Assembly (NCBI GenBank): GCA_025210455.1
Contig: JAOARQ010000047.1
Coordinates: 124,001 to 188,000 of the forward strand
DNA: 64,000 nucleotides
Source of the DNA: Pelagimonas sp.
GTDB lineage: Bacteria > Pseudomonadota > Alphaproteobacteria > Rhodobacterales > Rhodobacteraceae
Direction of reading: 5' to 3'
This document shows positions 30,601-39,600 of the stretch, one piece after another. The translations under genes were made by a program, and so were the position numbers. The notes beneath the pieces are model-generated. The model did no database searches. It was given only the letters and a program-made list of their open reading frames with translations, and was not told the DNA's origin. How positions within the stretch are numbered: the first letter of the stretch is position 1; every line of letters begins with the position of its first letter.

Positions 30601-33600
30601 TGTCTGCTTCTTCGGTATCAAACTGCGTCAAAAGCGATGCAATGGTGACAGGGCCATCTTCGGTGATGATCTGCGTCACATCAGTGCCGGGGCCGCCACG
30701 AACATAGGGCACAATTATCCCTGCGTCATCCGCGCCCCAATCCAGCACCATCGCAAAGCTGTCAGGTCCGGGCATTCCAGAGGTGGGAAGTTTGACCAGG
30801 AATACGTCGATATCGTCGCGGTAAATCCCAGACAAATTGATATGGATCTCGCCGCCATGGCTGGTGTCGGTGTCCGGCATCACAACGCTATCCCAGCCGC
30901 CGGTATGGTTCAGCGTGATCGTCTGCGTTCCGGGCGTTTGTGCTGGTGCCAGCAGATAGAATTCATCCGTTGGCGCAAGATCCACGCTGGTTGCAGCTGG
31001 GTCGATAGTAACCGGCTGGCGCACAGGCGGTTGCAGTGCGGCTGGCGCAGGCCAGCTGGACATTTCGTTGCGCAGCACGAAGGCTTCCAATGTTGAGCCA
31101 TCTTGGAACGTGATGTCGCGAAGTGCGTTCAAGCCATCTTGAAGCCAGAGTCGGTCACCCGTTGCGATGACCTCGATGATCAGATCATTGGTTGAGCGCG
31201 ACGGAGGGCCGGGTTCGTCATCAATCGGGCCGCTGCCGCCAAGATCGGAAAAGACCGTGGGCAGGAACCGAACGTCTGCCCGGTTCAGATCCGGCAGCTC
31301 AACCTGAAGCTCGCCGATATAGTCGCTGGAATAGAGGAAGTCCTGACCGTCGCCCTGACGGAAGATCACTCTGTTGCTGTCGCCATCAAAGAAGAAGCCG
31401 GCAGTGTCGATCACGTCATCGCCACGACCCGGTTCAAAGACATCGGCAAAGCCTTCTCCGGTCAGCGTATCATTGCCCGGTGTTGGTGTATTGCCCGCAC
31501 CCCCCGCTGAGACGGTGGTTTTGACTGCCTGCGCTTCCAGATGGGCGAAATCCCAGCTTGTGCCATCTTCGAAAACAATCTCGGCCAGTGCATTGGCGCT
31601 GTCACGGGAATTGCCCCGAAGCGTGATGCTGTCTGTGCCTCCGGCAAACCGCAGGACAAAGCCACCGCCCTGATCCTGATAGACATCACGTTCGATGGTC
31701 ACATCTGCAGGGGTATAGCCAAAGATTTCCAAAGTGGCCTTGGCGCGTGACGGGTCGCCGTCAATTACGTCATGGCCATCGCCTGCGCGGAATCGAAGGG
31801 TGCTGTCATCCAGCGTTCCACCAATGGTGTCATTTCCTTCGCCAGCTTCGATGGTGGTTGGGGTCTGCATCGCTTCTATCAGATCGTCGCCCATGCTGAT
31901 CTGAGCATCGACATAACGCTGCGCGACCTCGGAAATGGTCAGAGTGCCGTCATCAAAGACAAATGTTTCAACAGTCTGCTCAGCGCGGTTGTTGTAGCTG
32001 TTATAAGACAGCCCATCTTCGATCAGAATGCGATCCTGGGTGCGGGTAAAGGACAACAGCAGATCAGAGCGCACGCCCGATAGCGAGGGCTTAAATTCCG
32101 CATCTGAGATGTTATAGCCTTCGATCCGCAGGCTATTGGCAGGACCACTATCTTCGATCCGGTCCTGACCACCGCCGCGGGTAAAGACATAGGTGTTTGG
32201 CGTGCTGCCGCCTTCGAGATATTCCGAGGCTTCACTTGAGGTAATTGTGCCGGTGCTGGCGCTAATGGTTGCCGGTTCGATATCCAGACGGTTCAGGTGT
32301 GCATTCGCCCGTGCATTCAGATCATTGTATGTCCACCGTGTGCCATCGGCAAACACCACTTCGGTGATGCTGGCAGAATAGCGGCTCAGCGCATTTTCAA
32401 GGGTGACCCGCTGACTGTCACCCAGATCAAGGATCGCATCATTGCTGCTGTCTGCCGGTGATTTGATGACTTTCACGTCACCTGGCTGATGATCTGGCAA
32501 CAACAGGCGGTTGGCATCACGCCATGAGCCGCTTTCGTCGATGATGTCACGCCCGTCACCACGGTTGATGACAAAGGTATCTGGCCCTGCCCCACCATTC
32601 ATGGTGTCATCGCCTGTTCCGCCAACAACGGTTTCATGCAGCGTGCTGCCTACCAGAAGGTCGTCAAACTCAGTGCCTGCCCCAGCCGTCAGATTGGTCA
32701 GCTGTTCACGGGTGATTTCTGTGCCATCCCCAAAGGTAACTTTCTCGATCCCGGCAAAAGTCGAACTATAGCGCAGGACAATCTCGTCATCGCTGCCTTC
32801 GAAGGTCAGGATGATGTCATTTGTCCCACCCGAGGTCGACAGCGGCCTGCGCGCCTGCATTTCCGAATAGAGATATCCTTCGATTTGCAGAACATCAGTC
32901 CCGTCGGGATCGGTGATGACATCACGCCCATCCCCGCGGGTGAAGATATAGGTATCGCTGCCCCGACCACCGCGCAGGTCGTCATTGCCAAGCCCGCCTC
33001 TGAGAACCTCATCCAGCGAAGAGCCAAGCAAAAGGTCATCGCCATCGGTCGCCTGTGTTTCGATCAGAGCATTGATCAGCGCCCCCCGGTCCCAGGTGAC
33101 GCCATCGGCAAATTCAAGCAGTGGAACATAGGCCGATGTGCGCGCGTCGGTCAGAATAATCTGATCGCCTGAATCGGGGAAGGCCAGAACAAGATCGTCG
33201 CCATCAATGCGCGTGACACGAACCTCGGCTTCGGTTGAATAGAGATCGCCAAAGACAATACGCGACCCGGTGGTCTGATAACCGGCCCAGACGGTGTCGA
33301 TACCATCGCCTTTGTTAAAGACCATGGTGGCATTGTCATCCAGCGTCACCCGGTCAAAGCCGCGCCCCGGCAGCAGAGCATAGTCGGTGCCCAGCTCGCG
33401 CGCATCAAGCAGATCCATACCTGCGTTTGTGCGTGCCCCAAAGATCTGCAGCTGAACATCAGCCAGAGACAAAACGGTGCCGTTTTCAAATTCAAAGCTC
33501 TCGATCGCATTTGAACCGCCGCTTGACGCGGCCCCGCCAAGGATCACCAGCGTTTCTTCGCTGCCTGCCAGCGTGGCGACCAGATCACCGTTTACATTGG

Positions 33601-36600
33601 CAAAGCTGACATCGCTTTGATCAATCCCCAGGCCAAAGACCACCTTGTCGATCCCGCCGGTGTCAAAAGCACTGTCATGCCCGTCGCCATAGCCGAATTT
33701 ATAGGTGTCGTTGCCGCTGCGCCCTTCCATCGCGTCAGAGCCCGAACCGCCATTCAGCACATCATCGCGGCCATTAAAGCCGATCAACTGGTCGTCGCCT
33801 TCGGTGCCAATCAGCATCCGGCCACGGATATCATCCAGAGTCCATTGCACGCCGCCAGCGAACTCAAACAGTTCGACAGCCTGTGTGCCCAGACCATTCA
33901 CGATGGTCAGAACATCGGTGCCATTGCCAAGATCAATGATCAGCGATTCACCATCGCGGCGCAGGATCAGCGCATCGGGATCAACCGTCGCCCCAAAGAC
34001 AACGCGGTCAATCACGCCTGCACGGTCGGTTTGCTCTTCGATCCGATCCAGATCGTACTCTGCCCCAAAGGCATAGCTGTCGGCCAGACGACCGCCGCGC
34101 AGAATGTCGTCGCCCTGACGCCCATCCAGCACGTTTTCCTGATCAATCACACCGGTCAGCACATCATCGCCGCGTGTGCCGCCTTCGATGTTCAGATCTT
34201 GTTCGACCTCGCGCATGGTCATGATCGAGCCATCGTAGAACTTCAGCCGCTCAACCCCATGCGCCGAGCTTTTGAATTGATCACGTATGCGCAGCGTATC
34301 TGTGCGATCTTCGATCGAGATCACCAGATCAAAGCCGTTACGGGTGAAAATGATATTGTCGCGCGTGATATCGCCACCCAGTTCCACCGTGTCACGCACC
34401 GGATCAGGCACATGGCGGTGATCCACCCAAGAGGCACGTTCGCGCAGATCCGCAATGGTGTCATTGCCATAGCCTGCGTCAAACACATAGGTGTCACCGC
34501 CGTCGCGACCCACCAAGAGATCATCCCCGGCACGCCCGTCGATCTTCTCTGCAAAGTTCGATCCATAGATGGTATCGGCGTTATTGGTGCCAATCAGGTC
34601 AATGTCTTCGGGGTTAACATCTGTGTGCACCAGCGTGCCGTCCGAGAAGAGGAACTCTTCGACGGCATAGGCCTGCATGTCGGCGCGCACATATTGGTTT
34701 TCCAAAACCAGCTCTTCGCCGGTGGATTTCAACCGGATGATCAGATCGAGATCTGTGCGGTCAAATTCGACATCGTCATACCCGATGTTGCGCATTTCAA
34801 CGCGATCTGCGCCGCCGCTGTCGAAGATGGTGTCTGACCCTTGCAGCGGCTCAAAGACATAGATGTCGCCGCCACCCATGCCCACAAGGCGGTCATTCCC
34901 CAGACCGCCGTCGATGAAATCAGCCACCTTAAAGCCGTAGATTGTGTCATCGCCATCGGTTTTGGCAATGTTCACATAGTGTTGCAGCAGCTTGTCCCAG
35001 CTCCAGACGGTACCATCCCCAAAGGTGAAGCTTTCGATGCGGTTGGTAAAGCCGATGAAGGGAAGCGTCTTAAGGAAGTCGGTCAGGACAACCCCATCGT
35101 CGGTGCCCTTGATCATCAGGCGCAGGGTGTCGCTTGCACCATCACGCAGGAAATCGAAATCGGTCCAGCGCAGATCGTCGGTAAAGATCAGCTGATCATC
35201 CGGTTTCTCGCCGAAGAAGACAACGGAAACATCATTGTCGAGGATCACATCCTCGCCATCATCACGGCCAAAGTAATAAGTATCGCCGCCTTCCAGACCC
35301 GTCAGGAAGTCGTCGCCCGCGCCGCCGCGCAGTTCGTTATCGTTGATAAAGCCATAGATCGCATCATCGCCGTCTGTCGCCGCCTGCTCAAGCACCAGCT
35401 GCATCATGCGTTCGATGTCGATCGAGGCCCCCTGATCGAAGATGAACCGTTCGATCATGAAAGGCGAAACATAGTCGAATTCAAGCGAGGGATCGAATTC
35501 ACCAAGCGCGCCTGGGATCGGGTTGCGCATGCCCCAGAACTGCTTTTCGATGGTCAGCGTATCGCCGGTTTCCACGCCGTCGCTATCCAGCATGACGATT
35601 GTCAGATCGTCCCCATCCGCTTCGCGCACAAAGCGCATGTCAGCCAGACGGATTCCCTCACCGAAATAGATGTAGTCAACCCCGCCGGTCAGCGGACCAA
35701 TGGCCGCCTGTGACGCGGTGCTCCAGAAGCTGGTTTCTTCGCCGACGACATCCTGCCCATCGCCAAGGTTAAAGTAATAGTAATCGCCGCCTGCGCCGCC
35801 GCGCATCACGTCGTTGCCACGCCCACCGCGCAGCACATCCGCTGAACCAGAGCCGATGATCACATCATCTGTGTCTTCTACGGTGCTGACTTCCAACGAA
35901 ATGCGGAAGCGATCCCAGACCGTCCCATCGCCAAAGACCACGTGGTTCACACCGCTGTCGCGCCGCCCGCCACCCAGCGTTGGGTTCAGTTCGCCAAGGA
36001 AGTGGTCTGTCACCCGCACGGATTTGTCGATGCTGTTCCAGGTGATCAGCAGATCCTGCCCGTCACGTTCAAAGGTCACATCCTCGGGTGAAATGCCGGT
36101 CAGGCGCAGATCGTCCAGATCGCCATCATCGTAATCGGTAATGACATCATGCCCGGTCTGATCCCCGGTGAAATAGGCATCTTCACCATTGCCACCTGCA
36201 AGGGTCTGATCGCCAGTTTCCAGATAGAAATAATCGGTGCGGTTGCTGCCTGCGACATAGTCATATTCGTCAGCGTTTTCCGAAGGCAGACGCAGGCGAT
36301 CCTGATCCAGCTGCATCGCATACATCGTTTCGCGCAGATCCAGCGCGTTTGGCACGCGTTCCCAGGCGGTGATCAGGTTTTGCAGAATGAAAACCTTGTC
36401 GGTGCGCACACTTTGCCCGCCGTCGTTGTTCGACCCGTCAGGCACATAATCAGGGATGATCTGCGCCAGCAGCTCTGCCCATGATTGCAGATATTCGGTG
36501 GCTTCGATTTTTTCCGCAGGCGCAGCCTGAAGGGTGGCGCTGAAAAGTGGGATCAGCTCATCGTCGGTTGTCGGGCGATAGACGTCAACGGTGCCATCAT

Positions 36601-39600
36601 ATTCGATGCCCTGCGCAAAGGCAGATAGCCCGCCCTGGAAGGCCATGCGCACGGCATAGCCATTTGCCGTGGTGATATAATCCGGCACAACCTCTTTTAG
36701 CAGGTCAATCACCCGGTTGATGCCAGAGACATAGCCATCTGGCCCGGCAACGCCGGTGTCCTCGGCGGGTGAAACTGTGTAAGACAGAATACCAGTGTCG
36801 TTGTTGTATGTCCCTGACAGCATTTCCGGCTGGAAGGCAAAGCCAGCCGATGCCAGCGCAAAGTTCATCTGCCCCGGTGTCAGAATTTCGACACGCCATG
36901 CGCTGTCATCGGTCGAGTTGACTTCGTCAAGGGTATCAAAATCAATCTCGTAGTTGCGCAGGTTAAATTCCTGCGCGGTGCCATATTTGGCCTGCAGTTC
37001 CAGTGCGCGATCCACATTGCGCGCCCAGACATGGAACTTGCCGTTTTCATCTGTAATTTCAACGGTGTAGTCCGTGACGATCCCATCAACCTGACGCACG
37101 CCGATTTCCTGAACCTCAACCGCGTTCAAAGCGTTAAAGCCAAAGGACTCTTCGCGCCATTGCATGCCGACGCCAGTATTCTGGTTCAGCACATCTTGCA
37201 GCGTGGGCGCTGCAATGGTCAGGCCATCATCGTCCAGAACATCGTTGCCACTGGCCAGACGCCAGCTGCCATCCTGATTTTGTTCACCCCAGTCGCGCAC
37301 GTGGGCTACGCCGTCGATCACTTCGACGAGGAAGGGGCGCGCAATGCGGTGGTCAAGCGCTGCCGCCCGCGTCGCCGGTGAGAAGAGCTGTGAAACCTGC
37401 CAGTCCGCGCCCTGCGCCAGCACGTCGCTCAGCACCGGACGGGCGATTTCAACACCTTCACCGTCCAGTACGGGCGCACCGCTGGCCATTTGCCAGTAGC
37501 CACCTGTTTCGTCTTCTACCCAGACAGCGCGATCTAGGATCACATCCTGACCATCCACCTGCCCAATGCGTACCGGAGTCAGTTCGCGCGTGGCTGCGTT
37601 GGCATAGGACCACAGGCTCAGCGTTTCACCCACCTGTGCGCGCAATGTGCGCATATCGACAGTGGTCATATTGTCAGCCGCAGTGCTGGCGATTTCTGCC
37701 AGCTCCAGATCATTGGTCATGGCAACGTCAAGATTGACGAGATTGCCATAGCCGCGGCTTTGCAGCTGCGGCGCAGCGAGAACGCCTAGTTCGCCACGGA
37801 ACGAGGTGAATGTTTCGCTGCTGTCAAATAGCGCGTCATACAGTTTCGAGGTGCGGCCATCGGCAAAGGTGACCTGCCCTTCACGCAGCAGCAGCGCCCG
37901 GTCTGGGGTGACAAAGTTGTCAAGATCAGTGCCAATTGCATCCAGCCGGGTGATCCCCAGCTCATCCAATGTGGCCAGCTCCCCCGAGTCCGTGACACCG
38001 TTTTGATTGAAGTCACGCCAGACCTGCAGATCGCCAAAGACAGCATCATCCAGAGTGATCACGCCATCGTCGTTGTCATCGTGATCGCGCAGTTCGGCAA
38101 ACCCGGACAGACCCGGCCCACCAAACATTTCGGTCACATCGGAAATCAGCCCATCGCCATTGCGATCCAGCACAAGGAAGCCATCATCGGCATCCAGCCA
38201 ACCGGTGCGCTCGGCAAAGAAATCGCCGTCAAAATCAAAGAAAACCTCACCGTCGCCAATGGCCGAAGTCTCGATCCCGTCCCCATCCAGATCAATGACC
38301 AGCGGGTCGTTTTCTGACCCCCATTTCAGGTTGGTCGCACGCAGGGCTTTGGCCCCTGCCTGTGTCAGGATATGTTCAATGATGGGAATCCACCGCGTGA
38401 TCCCACCGGGGAATCCAGGCAACCATGCTACCAGGTCAAGGATCGGGTTGGATTCCTTGAAGAACATCCCAAGGTCAGCGCCGACATCGCCGTTGAACGT
38501 GGTATTTCCGCTCGTTACCGCCCGAATCCCGGAAAAGGCTGTAATGCCACGACCGCTCGCAAACTCTTCCAGAAAAGCGACGGCCCAGATTGACGATTTT
38601 TGTTCAAAATTCTGGAACCGCATAGAGGAACGAGGATCAGGCAGATCGCTTGCTCCACCTTCGTTGCCTTCCCAAGAGGCGCTGCCAGTGTTCGGGGCAC
38701 CGGGAAGGCGGTTAATGACAAAGAACTCATCCCCGACCATGCGATATTGAATGTTGGGGTTCAGGTAATCGTAAAAGATCTGTGTCTGATAGGTCGCTAG
38801 AGATGATACAGGAACAATGCTATCCAGCAGGATGTTCAGCCCGCCAAAGGGCAGATTTTCTGCCCCCCCTACGAGGGCGCGATCAAAATAGCGCAGAAAA
38901 TCGGTTCCATCCGGGTCTTTCATCGTGACGCCGGGCGCCCACCAGATCAGATCGCTGCCCTGACCACCGCTGCCCGATCCATCACCCATTCGGGTGTCGC
39001 CATAAATCACACCCCCTGATGAGGTGTTGTAGATCCAGTCATCCCCTTCACCACCGATGGTGATGGTCTTTTCACCACCAAAAGCCTGAACCGTGTCATT
39101 GCCCGCATCACCAGCGACAGTCAGATCGACGCTACCGTTCAGATCGACACCAATGACAACGTCGTTGCCTTCTCCTCCGCGCCCTTCTGTAAGTGCGCCA
39201 TGGACGACAACAATGTCATCACCTTCACCGCCAAGCGCCTGAGATTTACCCTGTTCCTGAACCACGTCTTTGCTGCGGGTGTCTCCGACAGAGATTGTGT
39301 CATTGCCGCCGTTGCCAAGAACCAGACGTTGGATATCGTCAGTCGACCACAGCATTTCACCAGCTTCGCCACCGATAAGATCAACATCGAGATCTATAAG
39401 CTCGATATAGCCTATTGCGTCGTCCGCTTTTTTCGCTTCGCCTGACCATGTGGTTGGAACGGGGGCCTGCCCGTCGGCAGGTGACGCAAACTGAATAGCC
39501 GCATTTTCGATATCGCCCGGTTCAAAACTACGGAACTGGCTGACAGGAGGCACATTCTTCAACAGAGCATCGCTGAGAAAGCCTTCGCCATCGAGAAGAC